Assembly: GCA_021292165.1 (NCBI GenBank)
Contig: CM037876.1
Span: 37,120,075 to 37,184,074, forward strand
Source of the DNA: Shinisaurus crocodilurus
Taxonomy: Eukaryota > Chordata > Lepidosauria > Squamata > Shinisauridae
Reading direction: 5' to 3'
DNA: 64,000 bases
A program made the translations under genes and the position numbers. Below are positions 39,784 to 50,511 of the stretch, one piece after another. The first letter of the stretch is position 1. Every line of letters begins with the position of its first letter. The notes under the pieces were generated by a model. It was given only the letters and a program-made list of their open reading frames with translations, made no database searches and had not been told where the DNA came from.

Positions 39784-41547
39784 TAGAATCATAGAAAAGT
39801 AGAGTTGGAAGGGGCCTACAAGGCCATCGAGTCCAACCCCCTGCTCAATGCAGGAATCCAGGTCAAAGCATCTCTGACAGATGTCTGTCCAGCCGCACCT
39901 TGAATGCCTCCAGACTGGGAGAGCCCACCACCTCCCTAGGTAGTTGATTCCATTGTCTTATTGCTCTGACAGTCAGGAAATTTTTCCTGATGTTTAGGTG
40001 GAATCTAGGTTCCTGTAACTTGAGCCCATTATTCCGTGTCCTGCAAACTGGGATGAACGAGAAGAGATCTTTGCCCTCCTCTGTGTGACATCCCTTCAAA
40101 TACTGGAAGAGTGCGATCATATCTCCCCTCAGTCTCCTCTTCTGAAGGCTAAACATGTCCAGTTCTTTCAGTCTCTCCTCATAGGGCCTTGTTTCCAGTC
40201 CCTTTATCATCCTTGTTGCCCTCCTCTGAACCCTCTCCAGTTTGTCTATGTCCTTGTTAAAATGAGGTGCCCAGAACTGGACACAGTACTCAAGATGAGG
40301 CCTAACCAGTGCCGAGTAAAGGGGAATTATCACTTCCCGCGATTTGGAAGCTATACTTCTATTAATACAGCCCAAAATTGCATTTGCCTTCTTTGCAGCC
40401 ACGTCGCATTGCTGGCTCATATTCAGTTTGTGATCTACCACAATTCCAAGATCCTTCTCACTTGTAGTATTGTTGAGCCAAGTGTCCCCCATTCTGTAAC
40501 TCTGCATTTGGTTTCCTCTCCCTAGGTGCAGCACTTGGCATTTATCCCTGTTAAATTTCATTCTGTTGTTTTCGGCCCAGCGCTCCAGCCTATCAAGGTC
40601 ACTTTGAATTTTGTTTCTGTCTTCCAGAGTATTAGCTGTTCCACCCAACTTTGTGTCATCTGCAAATTTGATAAGCATTCCCTGTACCTCCTCATCCAAG
40701 TCATTAATAAAAATGTTGAAGAGCACCGGGCCCAGGACCGAGCCCTGTGGTACCCCGCTCGTTACCTCTCCCCAGTTTGAGAAGGAACCATTGATAAGCA
40801 CTCTTTGAGTCCGATTCTGTAGCCAATTGTGGATCCACCTGATAGTTGATCCATCTAGCCCACTCTTAGCTAGCTTACTAATCAGGATATCATGAGGCAC
40901 TTTGTCGAAAGCTTTGCTGAAGTCCAGGTATATAATGTCCACAGCATTCCCACAGTCCACAAGGGAGGTTACCCGATCAAAAAATGAGATCAGATTAGTC
41001 TGACAGGATTTGTTCTTGACAAATCCATGCTGGCTTCTAGTAATCACTGCATTGTTTTCAAGGTGCTTGCAGACTGACTTCTTTATAATCTGCTCAAAAA
41101 TCTTCCCGGGGATTGATGTCAGACTGACTGGCCTATAGTTCCCAGGTTCCTCCTTCTTGCCCTTTTTGAAGATGGGAACAACATTTGCCCTCCTCCAGTC
41201 GTCTGGCACTTCACCTGTCCTCCATGATTTCTCAAAGATAATAGACAGTGGTTCTGAGAGTTCTTCTGCCAGTTCCTTTATTACTCTAGGATGCAGCTCA
41301 TCAGGCCCTGGAGATTTAAACTCGTTCAGAGTAATCAGGTGCTCCTTGACCATTTGCCTATCAATCTCAAGCTGCAATTCTGCCCCTTCAGTCTGCATTT
41401 CAGGTTTGCCAGGGGGGTCATAGACCCTCTTTTGGGAGAAGACCGAGCCAAAGTAGGAATTGAACACTTCTGCCTTTTCTTTGTCTTCTGTTATCAATTT
41501 GCCATCCTCATTGCGTAGTTGAACCACCAGTTCTTTCTTCTGTCTTA
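39784..41547 (-). mobile_element. CR1 LINE, 5'-truncated, RT open
   Basis: The 3' end at 39784-39862 has the CR1 octamer text agaatcatagaa and the aaccccctgctcaatgcagg segment. The body encodes an uninterrupted RT. It is truncated just upstream of QKKELVVQLRNEDGK, before the endonuclease. Confidence 0.9.
39863..41527 (-). CDS. CR1 ORF2 reverse transcriptase, 554 codons, open
   Basis: This frame encodes the CR1 ORF2 RT and C-terminal domain, which copies element RNA at a nicked target. The RT covers about residues 110-370. It has FKKGKKEEPGNYRPVSLTSI (120-139), motif A YLDFSKAFDKVPHDIL (200-215), GVPQGSVLGPVLFNIF (258-273), and FADD at 288-291. The tail has [17 protein letters not shown] and ends HLSEML. 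The start shown is a GTG/ATG-equivalent codon inside the ORF; the frame is open back to the truncation near 41547. No stops, so this is a young copy, but it lacks endonuclease and ORF1. Confidence 0.9.
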   Translation of the reverse strand: MVQLRNEDGKLITEDKEKAEVFNSYFGSVFSQKRVYDPPGKPEMQTEGAELQLEIDRQMVKEHLITLNEFKSPGPDELHPRVIKELAEELSEPLSIIFEKSWRTGEVPDDWRRANVVPIFKKGKKEEPGNYRPVSLTSIPGKIFEQIIKKSVCKHLENNAVITRSQHGFVKNKSCQTNLISFFDRVTSLVDCGNAVDIIYLDFSKAFDKVPHDILISKLAKSGLDGSTIRWIHNWLQNRTQRVLINGSFSNWGEVTSGVPQGSVLGPVLFNIFINDLDEEVQGMLIKFADDTKLGGTANTLEDRNKIQSDLDRLERWAENNRMKFNRDKCQVLHLGRGNQMQSYRMGDTWLNNTTSEKDLGIVVDHKLNMSQQCDVAAKKANAILGCINRSIASKSREVIIPLYSALVRPHLEYCVQFWAPHFNKDIDKLERVQRRATRMIKGLETRPYEERLKELDMFSLQKRRLRGDMIALFQYLKGCHTEEGKDLFSFIPVCRTRNNGLKLQEPRFHLNIRKNFLTVRAIRQWNQLPREVVGSPSLEAFKVRLDRHLSEML

Positions 41548-43824
41548 ATCAATCGATCCTGAAGTTCTTCCCTCGGGAAGAAGGTAGACCTGGAATCCCT
41601 CGGGAATCCCCTATGCGGGGCTGTGGATTTAGATTGCTCCTCAATTCTGGAAGAAGTAGACCCAAAAGCTAATGCAGGTCAGGTTTTTTACCCTCTTTCT
41701 TTGCCAAATGTTCTAATATCAACACCTATGGCTATATATTGTGTGGAGAGAAAGCCAGACCAAGCACACATCCCCACACCGCCACCTACATGACCTCTTC
41801 CTAGGGCAGAGGCAGCCCAGTTCTGAGCAGTCATTTGCATCAGACTACTTCTGCATTCACCTCAATGGGACACATCTATATACCCCCCCCCCAGTAGCTT
41901 CCCCTGGCAATCTCACAAAGAGCTGCGAATCACCCCCAATCATGGGGGGTGGGGGTGCCAGGATGCCCCGGCAGTCTCAAAGAGCTGCCAAGTACTCCCA
42001 AGCACCCAGGGGCACCAGGATCCTGGCAGGAGGAGCTGGTTTTACCTGTCAACAGGAAGGGAGGGGGGAGCAGAGGAGGAGGTAAAGAGGGGCACCAAGC
42101 CCCGGGAGGTTGTTGAATGTTGGGTGCAGGGCTGCACGGACCATCCGTGACTCCAGTCAGGACAACGGAACTCAACCCCGGGCAAAGCGCCTGGTTATGG
42201 CTGTAAGTCTGAATGACTCACAGTGAACTGCTTTCTAGGAATTCAGGTCATTTACGGTCAGTATTGCCTATTGCCTGTCTGCAGAACTCTCTTTCTGCCA
42301 CGATGTGTATTGGAGCTTACAAGCTCCATTAACTTTTATAGACTCCCTGTATTTATGGTGGAGTTCTTATCTGTTTGTTTTGATTTGCTCCATTAAACTT
42401 ACTATAAACAACCCCTGTACCTTGTCAATTTCAACTCTCATTCAGCACCTACTGAAGTGGTTGCCTTCTATTCACCCGGAACTGCTTAAAGGGAGTTTTT
42501 AAAGTTCTGGTTAACCCATAACTCCCAAACTCATGCAAAGGACCAGTGGCGGTCCCTCACATATTGAAACCTTAATATTTTAAGCCAGCTGACTGGTCCC
42601 TTACCAGTGATTTAGCTCTTTTGAGGGACTCTTCCCCAATTTTCAGGGCCACATCTCTGAATGAAATGTAATGAAATGACATGGTGTTTACTGCTATGAA
42701 AACACCACAAATTTCCCTGCAGTATTTATTTATTTAAAATATTTCTTGCCCACCTTTCAGGGCAGAAACCCTCCCAAACCAGTGTAAAACAACAAAACAC
42801 ATTTATTTTTTTTTGTTACAGTCTTTCCTCATGGGGCAAAACCCACAGAACTTCCCACCTAGTTCCTCTTGTACCGATCATAATGTGACCTTGTACACCA
42901 GTACTTCTAGGTCACAAACTTTTACCTCAAAACAGTTTTTCTAACTTCTAAGGCCAAAAACAGACTTTGGTTCATCAGCACACTGCAAGCAAGCATTAAA
43001 TTAAGCAAAGCCACTATGGTGGGCCTTTATGACCTTTGCCTTGATAAGTGGTTACTGTGACGATAACGTGGCCGGTTATTTCTCTCCCTACCACCTGGCT
43101 GTTAGTTCACATTCACTAACCCAGTGGCTGAGATATGTTAGCTCCAGGGCATCAGTTCCCTCTCTGTCACAAGATTTCCCTCTCTCATCAGACAAACCCT
43201 AGCGGACAATCTGTCTGTGGGAGATTAACTCTTAACATACCAAGGCTGGTTATTGTGGTGTTTATTTTCTTAAGAAAACATTTCTCTAAGCAGGTACAAC
43301 TCCTTTTCTCTAACACTCTAAACCCTAAACCCTCAACTAAACTATCTCACACACACAGGCACATATAAACATAGAGCTCCCACTCTCATCAGAACCCTCT
43401 CCAGGCAAGCCCCGATAGGTTGTTGGGCGCATCTACTCTGCCTAACTGTTAACCCATTAATCACAGTTACACACCTAGAAATCATAGGGCATGAGTATGA
43501 ATGCAGAATGATATCAAGTTGTTACTGTTATTTCAAAGGCAACATCAGGGCCTGCTCCAGTTGGACTGCCACCGCCCCCTGAACTAACTGACATCAACAG
43601 CCCTGTGGGAAAGAAGAAGAAGCAAAGGAGGGAGGAGCAGGCAGAGGGAACATCCAGTTGAGTGACTGGCAGGTCTACCTTCTAATCCTAGGGCACATTT
43701 TTACCAGGAGCTCCAATCATTGTGGTTTGAGGGAGGGCAATAATGAGACTGTGAGAAGGACATTCATTCTTCCAACATCACCTTCTGAAACATTGCAGGT
43801 CTTTTGCATGGAGACACTCTAGGA
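41548..43824. other. No gene recognised
   Basis: A short LINE/SINE tail lies at 42725-42770 (tttatttaaaatatttcttg, cccacctttcagggcag). A ctaaaccctaaaccct string at 43317-43333 is too short to be telomeric. Other frames are chance. Confidence 0.35.
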
Positions 43825-43960
43825 CAGGGCTCTCCAACCTTGGGTCCCCAGATGTTGCTGGCCTACAGCTCCCAGCATACCCAGCCAGCATGGCTAATGG
43901 CAAGGGATTCTGGGAGCTGTAGTCCAGCAACATCTGGGGACCCAAGGTTGGAGAGTCCTG
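43825..43960. mobile_element. Hairpin hAT MITE with perfect 8-bp duplication
   Basis: The ends are cagggctctccaaccttggg and ccaaggttggagagtcctg. The exact target duplication ctctagga flanks it (43817-43824 and 43961-43968). The arms hold gcctacagctcccagcatac and gattctgggagctgtagtcc. The centre is diverged. Confidence 0.92.
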
Positions 43961-45257
43961 CTCTAGGAAGTATGCCATTTTCACACAAATTGTCCTTAAA
44001 ATCATGGGGGTGGGTGGGAAGGGAATCACTCCCACTCCCCCCAAATTGAGGCACTTATCCTTCTGAAACTTTCCATGTTTCTTACTCAGGGATACCTCTA
44101 GATTGTCTGTAATTTTTGGAACAATGCTCCACAAGAAACACAGGGGGATACGTGTATCTTCTTTTGGAGACCCTCAAAATATCAAAGCTACTGTTGCACA
44201 AAAATATCCTGTGGCTATCATTCTGAAAATTGGCAGGCTTGATTCCCTCCAATGCGGCAGCAATCCCTACAATTTTAATCCAGTTCTGCCAAGAAATAAA
44301 AAGATACTGGCAGCTTACATTAAATAAATAAATAAAAATATAAAGTTGTGTAGAGCGAAAACCACTGCACCTATTTTTCGGACACTGAACAGGCACAACC
44401 CCCTCCTGAGGTGCTACTAGTGATGCACCTATCAGCCAATTCTGACCAAGAGGAAAAAAGGTAGAGCTGTTTTGTTTTTATTACCATGATGGTCAATGGG
44501 AAGCACAAAGACTCAGATTTCTGAACCTGTGCTTGGGTTCAGTACTGAATCAAAGCAGACCGACTCTGAATCAGATTGAGCAGAACTGGGCCATTTTCTG
44601 AAGTGCCTAATTGGAGTCCAAGTCAAAGTGGGTGGTGGTGCACATGTCTAATTTACATATTGTACTCCTTTCTTCCCTTTCCTAGGGCTTCTTCCTTTTT
44701 CTTCAACCCACCCCTTCTAACTGCCCTAACGGAATCTTCTACCTCCCTCCAACTGTCAGAACCCCCCTGTGCAATTCCCTTTCAGAAAAGAAGCACAATC
44801 ATATCTCCAATCAAACAGTATGTTTGCCTTCCTTCTTCTTTCCTAATAACCTACATATATTTTATCCTATACTTCATCACCTACAGACTTTACATTTCTC
44901 TAAAAGGCATCTATATAGCCATATTCCTCATTTCTTGATCTTTACTATCACCCACCATTTTCCTGTTTTGTCACATTTTCTCTCCAGTCTTCCCAACTGG
45001 GACACTGATCTTATCCAAAGTTCAGTGTGAGGCAACCATTAGGAAATGAATAGTTAGCTATTTGGTTTATCTTGTTTCTTTCTTCATAGGGCACTTGCAA
45101 TAACATTCCTTCTTTCTGTAATATGTTCAATCTGCTTAATAAACTCTTAGAACTTCCATGACTACCTCTGCCATCTCATATTGGTGTTCCTCATAATCTG
45201 CAACCATTGCAAAGCATGACAATAAGTTAAAAGGATGAATTCCTGACCCCAAATTTA
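43961..45257. other. No gene recognised
   Basis: An AAATA tract at 44323-44340 may mark a decayed SINE end. I see no domain in the frames at 44082-44938. Confidence 0.35.
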
Positions 45258-45360
45258 AGACATCCTATGCATGTTTAGAAAGAAAAAAGCCTACAACGCC
45301 CAGCATGCATGCTAGGAGTTGTAGGCCTTTTTTCTGTCTAAGCATGCATAGGATTGCCCC
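45258..45360. mobile_element. TTA-flanked hairpin MITE
   Basis: The inverted ends are catcctatgcatgtttag and aagcatgcataggattgccc. The centre ctacaacgcccagcatgca is paired with tgctaggagttgtag. Both sides show TTA (possibly TTAA) at 45255-45258 and 45361-45364, in keeping with a Harbinger- or piggyBac-type target. Relatives are at 53935 and 57485. Confidence 0.75.
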
Positions 45361-45442
45361 TTAAGTTATGCAAGGGCAAAAGCATAGCAAGGCATGATGG
45401 TACAAATTATGGAATGAACCTGCAGTAATAGCCCACCACATC

Positions 45443-45612
45443 CAAGAACATAAGGACAGTCATGCTGGATCAGACCAAAGGCCTATCTAGTCCAGTATTC
45501 TATTCACAGAGTAGCCAATCTGCTGCTTGTGGGAAACCTGTAAGTAGAACATGAGTGCAATAGCACCTTCCCACTCAAGTTCCCCAGCAGTTGGTATCCA
45601 GAGGCTATCAGC
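45443..45612 (-). mobile_element. Interspersed repeat (aagaacataagga family)
   Basis: It starts aagaacataaggacagtcat, then gctggatcagaccaaaggcc and ttggtatccagaggctatc. The first part parallels the 3' end of the family 2 SINEs read in reverse (aggaacataagaagctgcct at 54558). Confidence 0.6.
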
Positions 45613-46371
45613 TGAACTAAACAAACCCTGAATTATTCTTGACCAATAAAAAGGTCCACCATGTACTAGTCTTAACATTATAATCACATTTTCTCTGCTA
45701 CTATAAGCTGTTCAAACTGTGTCAATAATATCTCTGCAGATATGGAACAATTATCTGTCTGAGCCTGAGGTGTTTATGCCTAAACTCCCTGAGCCCCACC
45801 CAGGGCTCAGCTGCAGATCATCAGAGATACTCTGGAAGATGTCCTACTCATGAGGAGAGCCTTGCTCATGAGTTGCCCATTACTCATAAGAAGCTTTCTT
45901 TTGTAAATGGGCACTTCTTCATTTGGCTGCCACCTTTGCCTGTATCTTTAGATGCTCATGTTCCCAGGGGTTAAGGGCCATGCACAATAATGTGATTGAC
46001 AATGACTTTTACACATGCTGGCAATCCTGGATTTCTTTAGCCAACCAGAGCAATGGGGAGTTGACACCTCAGCAATCATATGTAACCATCTGGAAATACC
46101 TGATAAATACTCCCTACCTAAATCTAGATCAGTAGACCCTCCAGAGGAAGTTTAGCCTTACAGTTTTATATATCTGTATCTCTATATACAGGTAATTGTT
46201 GATAGATTATTTCATGCTTGGTGTCAGTTGTGTTTTTATGTTGTATTGTTTGTTAATGTAATAGTAATAGTCATCATCATCATCATACCCAACTTGCTAG
46301 ATGCTCAGCGAGTGCTGCCACCATGCCCGCCGAGCCGGACCAAAAATGGATGCCAGCCAAGCCACTTGGCG
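45613..46371. other. No gene recognised
   Basis: Mixed sequence with a short (ATC)n at 46271-46285. I see nothing I can assign. Confidence 0.35.
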
Positions 46372-46530
46372 GACTTCCAGGTTCCCGGCGGAGTGCTTTT
46401 TCTGTAGAAAATGGTGTAAGATACAGTAAAAGTGGCCACAATTTGCACAAATTGTGCGAATTGCAGCCGTTTTAAACATATCTTATGACATTTTCTACAT
46501 AAAAAGCACTCCGCTGGGAACCAGGAAGTA
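46372..46530. repeat. Inverted-repeat element, arms of about 50 bp
   Basis: The left arm has acttccaggttcccggcgga, gtgctttttctgtagaaaat and gtaagata. The right arm is its reverse complement with few differences (tatcttatgacattttctac ... gggaaccaggaagt). The centre has its own palindrome, aatttgcacaaattgtgcga. It is probably a non-autonomous DNA element. Confidence 0.75.
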
Positions 46531-46834
46531 GCTTCCCCCGGTTGACTCGGGAGAATGCGAGTCGAGCTGGGGAAGCAGGTAGGTGGGATGGAGTTCAGGG
46601 GGGTCGAGACTGGTGAGTTCGTTGGACTTTCACACACACACGGACTAAATCCTCACACATCCCTAGAAGGCCCCTCCTCCCTCAACTGTCACCACCGGCA
46701 GCCATTCCAGTGGGCTGTACAGAGGGAGATGAGAGGGAGTGCAGGGCCATTCCACCAGCCCTGCCAGAAGAATTAATTAATTCCCCCCCTCTTCCCTTCC
46801 CATTCCTTTTTCCTTGTGTGTGTGTCCTGTCTTT

Positions 46835-46878
46835 TTTAGATTGTAAGCCTTTGGGCAGGGACTGTCTTGTTTAATCTA
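46835..46878 (+). mobile_element. LINE 3' tail, left half
   Basis: The text tagattgtaagcctttgggc, agggactgtcttgtttaat continues as tgaatatatgtaagccattc at 48933. The two halves are separated by a Tigger-like MITE and a Helitron. Confidence 0.65.
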
Positions 46879-47128
46879 CAGTCATGCCTTGGATTGAGAG
46901 CATAATTCGTTCCGGAAATGTGCTTGTAATCCAAAACACTCTTATATCAAAACGAAATCCCCCCAAAAAAATTTGTACAGAGATTTTTAATTTAAGCCAT
47001 ACTACAGTACTTGTATTGCAAGACGTCGCTTGTATATCAAGTAATAAATAAATAAATAAATATTTAAAAATGTGCTTGTCTTGCAAAACGCTCTCAAACC
47101 AAGTTACTTGCAATCCAAGGTATTACTG
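46879..47128. mobile_element. Tigger/pogo-like MITE, 250 bp
   Basis: The termini CAGTCATGCCTTGGATTG and CAATCCAAGGTATTACTG are inverted repeats (3 mismatches). TA lies on both sides (46877-46878 and 47129-47130). The interior also folds (cttgtaatccaaaacact and tgtcttgcaaaacgctctca). It is non-coding. Confidence 0.8.
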
Positions 47129-47775
47129 TATATATATAAAAGAAGAAGTCCTGACTGACTGACTCATCAACGCCCAGCTCAAACCGTTTAATCTAGGAAC
47201 GTGAAATTTTGAAGGAACATTGTTTTTATGACGTAGACACCCACTAAGGAAGGATTTTTGGAAATTCCATCCCTAAGGGGGTGAAAAAAGGGGGGGGGAG
47301 AAATCACCCCACTCTCATATCTCCTCTGGGCAAAACAACAGGGGAGCAATTATGCAAATCGGCCTCACCTCATAACTGCTGCAGGAGCCAATAGGAGCAG
47401 TTATGCAAATAGCCCATACAACACTTAGAATGTTTGTATGAATTCCTGCAGGGGCCAATAGGAGTGGGTATGCAAATCTCCCCTAGGCCATTTAGAATGT
47501 GCTCTAAGGGGGTGAAAAGGGAGGGGAACTTTTTAAATGACTGACTGACTGAATGACTGTTGTGTGTGGGGCGTCGTCGCATAGGCTCCATCACGTTTTG
47601 ACGGATCCACCCCAAACTTGGCACAGTTGGACGGATCCGCCCCAAACTCGGCACGCATACTCTCCATCACCCAAGGACAAAGACTGGCTGGTACAAATCT
47701 TCAAAAAAACCATCACTGCGTGCCTGTATAGATGAGAGCCAATGGCGTCACTTGGAATGTTCGCAGGGGCCATTC

Positions 47776-47990
47776 AGGAGCGGCTATGCAAACCACTCCA
47801 CCGACATATAGAATGTTCGTATGAACTGCCACCACAGGGGTCCAATCAGGAGCGGATATGCAAACCACTCCACCGACATATAGAATGTTCGTATGAACTG
47901 CCACCACAGGGGTCCAATCAGGAGCGGATATGCAAATCTCTCCTACGTCCAAACAGAATGTTCATATGGACTGCAGCCAGGGCCTACATG
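47776..47990. repeat. 72-bp tandem repeat, about 2.5 units
   Basis: Units start at 47776, 47848 and 47920 with aggagcgg(c/a)tatgcaaa. Looser relatives lie at 47345-47500. The minus- and plus-strand frames over it are repeat artefacts. Confidence 0.9.
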
Positions 47991-48002
47991 GGGGGCAGGC
48001 AG

Positions 48003-48830
48003 CAGAGCTGGGATTTCATTGTTGGGTACTCCGGGGGAGGGGGGCAAGCTGGGATTACATTGTTGGGTAGTCCCAAGGGGGAGGGGGCAAGCAGGGATTT
48101 CATTGTTGGGTAGTCCCGAGGGGGGCAAGCTGGGATTACATTGTTGGGTAGTCCTGGGGTGGGGAGAGCAGGGATTTCATTGCTGTGTAGTGCCGGAGGG
48201 GGAGAGCAGGGATTTCATTGTGTAGTCCCAGGGGGAAGGAAGCGGAGCAGGGATTTCATTGTGTGGTTCTGGGCAGGGAGGGCTTTCATTGTTGTGTAGT
48301 GCTGGGGGGAGCAGGGATTTCATTGTTGTGTAGTCCCAGGCGGGAGCTGGGATTTCATTGTGTAGTCCCGGGGGGGGGGGAGGGAAGCTGGGATTTCATT
48401 GTGTAGTCCTGGGTGGGGAGCAGGGATTTCATTGTGTAGTCCTGGGGAGGGGGGCAGAGATTTGATTGTGTAATGTGTAGTCCCAGTGAGGAGCTGGTAT
48501 TTCATCGTTGTGCAGACAGGGATTTGACTGTGTAGTCCCGGGGGAGCAGGGATTTCACTGTGTAGTCCCGGGGGAGCAGAGATTTCATTGTGTAATCCTG
48601 GGGGGGGGGGAAACAGGGATTTCACTATGTAGTCCTGGGGGAGCTGAGATTTCATTGTGTAGTCCCAGGGGTGGGGCAGGTATTTCATTGTGTAGTCCAG
48701 GGAGGGAAGCAGGGATTTCATTGTGTACTCCGGGGGGGGAGCAGGGATTTCATTGTGCAGTCCCTGGGGGAGCTGGAAGTCCCGGGGGAGCTGGGATTCC
48801 ATTATGTCGTCCCGGGGGACCTTTCCTATG
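48003..48830. repeat. G-rich minisatellite, about 23 units of roughly 35 bp
   Basis: The unit is gcagggatttcattgtgtag, then tcccgggggga with variable G-run. About 23 units are seen, with expansions of G up to 12 (for example 48369-48380, 48600-48610). The left units have gttgggtag and the right units gtgtag, a gradient along the array. Both strands read as long artefactual frames. Confidence 0.92.
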
Positions 48831-48932
48831 GAGGGATTCAAAACAGCGGACAGCTACCTTAAGGAATTTCGAACAAATAGTGCCTATATAGGAAAATGGC
48901 AACTCGTGCAACGCCGGGTAAAAAAAGCTAGT

Positions 48933-49003
48933 TGAATATATGTAAGCCATTCTGGGAGACGTTTGGCTGAGGAGCGGCATAAAAATATTTCAAATAAATA
49001 AAT
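48933..49003 (+). mobile_element. LINE 3' tail, right half
   Basis: It is the continuation of 46835-46878: tatgtaagccattctgggag, then gaggagcggcataaaaatat and (AAAT)n. It directly follows the Helitron CTAGT end. Confidence 0.65.
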
Positions 49004-49221
49004 AAATCCACCTCTGAATCAGAAGTACAGCCCTCCACCTCTCAAGGGGGCAGACCTGGTGTTTTCTCATCTGAGGGCCGAGGATGTTCTTGGTCGCACC
49101 TCTGAAGAGGCCTGTTCCCCAAGGAAGTTGGGCTCAGTGGGCCCTAGATCACCTCTGGTGAGGATTCCTCCCGCAAGGCGGACATGGCAGATTTCACATT
49201 AGATGATCTTATCATTACTAG

Positions 49222-49841
49222 TTCTTTTTTCTTTCTTTAAGTAAATTTTATTTAGGTATTATAAACTGCATACAAAACTATAAAACACAAACATACAACT
49301 AAAATAAATCATGTTGCACCCCCCCCACCCGCCTAGGGACCAACTAATATACATCCATCCCCTTAATCAATTAAATTCCACATTCCAAAAATGTAACATA
49401 TCCTGACAAGGCATGCTCCCCTTCCCCTTTATTAATACATAGTCTAATAATTGATTCCATATATCCATAAAATTCTTCTTCTTTAACTGTCCCTTTTTGC
49501 ATTTGATACTACAAGTTAGTTTATCACTTAGGGCTATATCCCAAACTTCCTTGTACCAATCAGTTATTAGAAAAACATGCTGTACTTTCCATTTCCTCGC
49601 TATCATTAACCTAGCCACAGTTAACAAGTTTACAATTAGTTCCTTCGTATTTTGGGCACAAGTGACTTTATCAGTTATTGATAACAAAGCAAATTTAGGA
49701 CAGACCTCTAGGTTAATACCAATAATTTCCGATATTTCTGTAAAAACCTCTCGCCAAAATTCCAGAACATTTTTACAACTCCACCACATATTAGCATATG
49801 TACCTATTTCCTGACATCCTCTCCAGCAAAGTGTGTTCCTA
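49222..49841 (-). mobile_element. L1 LINE 3' end
   Basis: This is a 5'-truncated L1: a T-rich 3' tail at the left, a 3' UTR with gcctagggaccaactaatat, and the ORF2 C-terminus. It is closely related to the L1 at 59430-60510 (shared ctagggaccaa, cctgacaaggcat). Confidence 0.85.
49367..49789 (-). pseudogene. L1 ORF2 C-terminal remnant
   Basis: The frame encodes the very C-terminus of L1 ORF2. MWWSCKNVLEFWREVFTEIS follows the upstream WRGCQEIGTYA (49790-49835), then comes NLLTVARLMIARKWK. This is the L1 C-terminal HMWWxC...FW region. It has 140 codons, ends at its natural stop, and lacks RT and endonuclease. Confidence 0.85.
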
Positions 49842-50480
49842 AGTCATGTGCGTAGGTGTGTATTCATACTGAATATGATGTCCCAGGCATAAGGCATTTG
49901 TGTTGCAAGGCCTGCAGGCGAAGTTTTGCTTGATATAGTGAGTTCTGTGTCAGTCACAAAAGTCTTGGAGGCAACTGTCTCCTTAAGATAAACACAGTTG
50001 GTACTTTTGGATTCACAGTGATGTGATCCAGGCTTGCTGATTGTTAGTTTAAGGACAGCTCTCACTTGTAATAATCTGTGTAGAGCTGGCAGCTGGCAGG
50101 GTGCTGTAATGAAGACCTGCTGTTTGCTTTGGCAAGGCATTCAGAGTTGGCTAACAGTGGGTAGCTTTCCTGATCGCCAGGTGATAGTTAAGAAATGCTG
50201 GATGGAAATCTACCATATAAATCTACCATATATAATCTACTATTATAGCTGTCACATCAGTGACAGCTACATTAACACCCATCAGTAAATTGAGCATTCC
50301 ACCATGTTAAATGGTGATTGGTGGCTGGGTTGTTCAAACCTTTATAAATCTGAAACTGTTTGACCAATCTTTCTGAAATTTTCCAGTGCTGGAAAAGAAG
50401 TGCTCAGTTTACATACCTTGAAAATGTCAGGAAGATTGATGGCATTTTGAGGGAGAAAGATGGTTTGAAGACAAAAAGCA

Positions 50481-50511
<31 letters not shown>

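Larger units (their letters stand above)
47131..48932 (+). mobile_element. Non-autonomous Helitron
   Basis: The left end, tatatataaaagaag then gactgactgactcatcaacg, and the right end, aactcgtgcaacgccgggta then agCTAGT followed by T, match vertebrate Helitron termini. The expected 5' TC is not visible. There is no Rep/helicase frame. It carries octamer-containing repeats (47345-47990) and a G-rich minisatellite (48003-48830). Confidence 0.8.

Noticed and set aside
43317..43333. Telomere-like ctaaaccctaaaccct
   Set aside because: Only two units of a plant-type heptamer; vertebrate telomeres are TTAGGG. Chance.
48003..48830. Repeat-protein gene (GISLCSPGG-type repeats) or CRISPR-like array
   Set aside because: Both strands and several frames give repetitive peptides because the DNA is a minisatellite; unit lengths vary and there are no unique spacers. 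The genome is eukaryotic.
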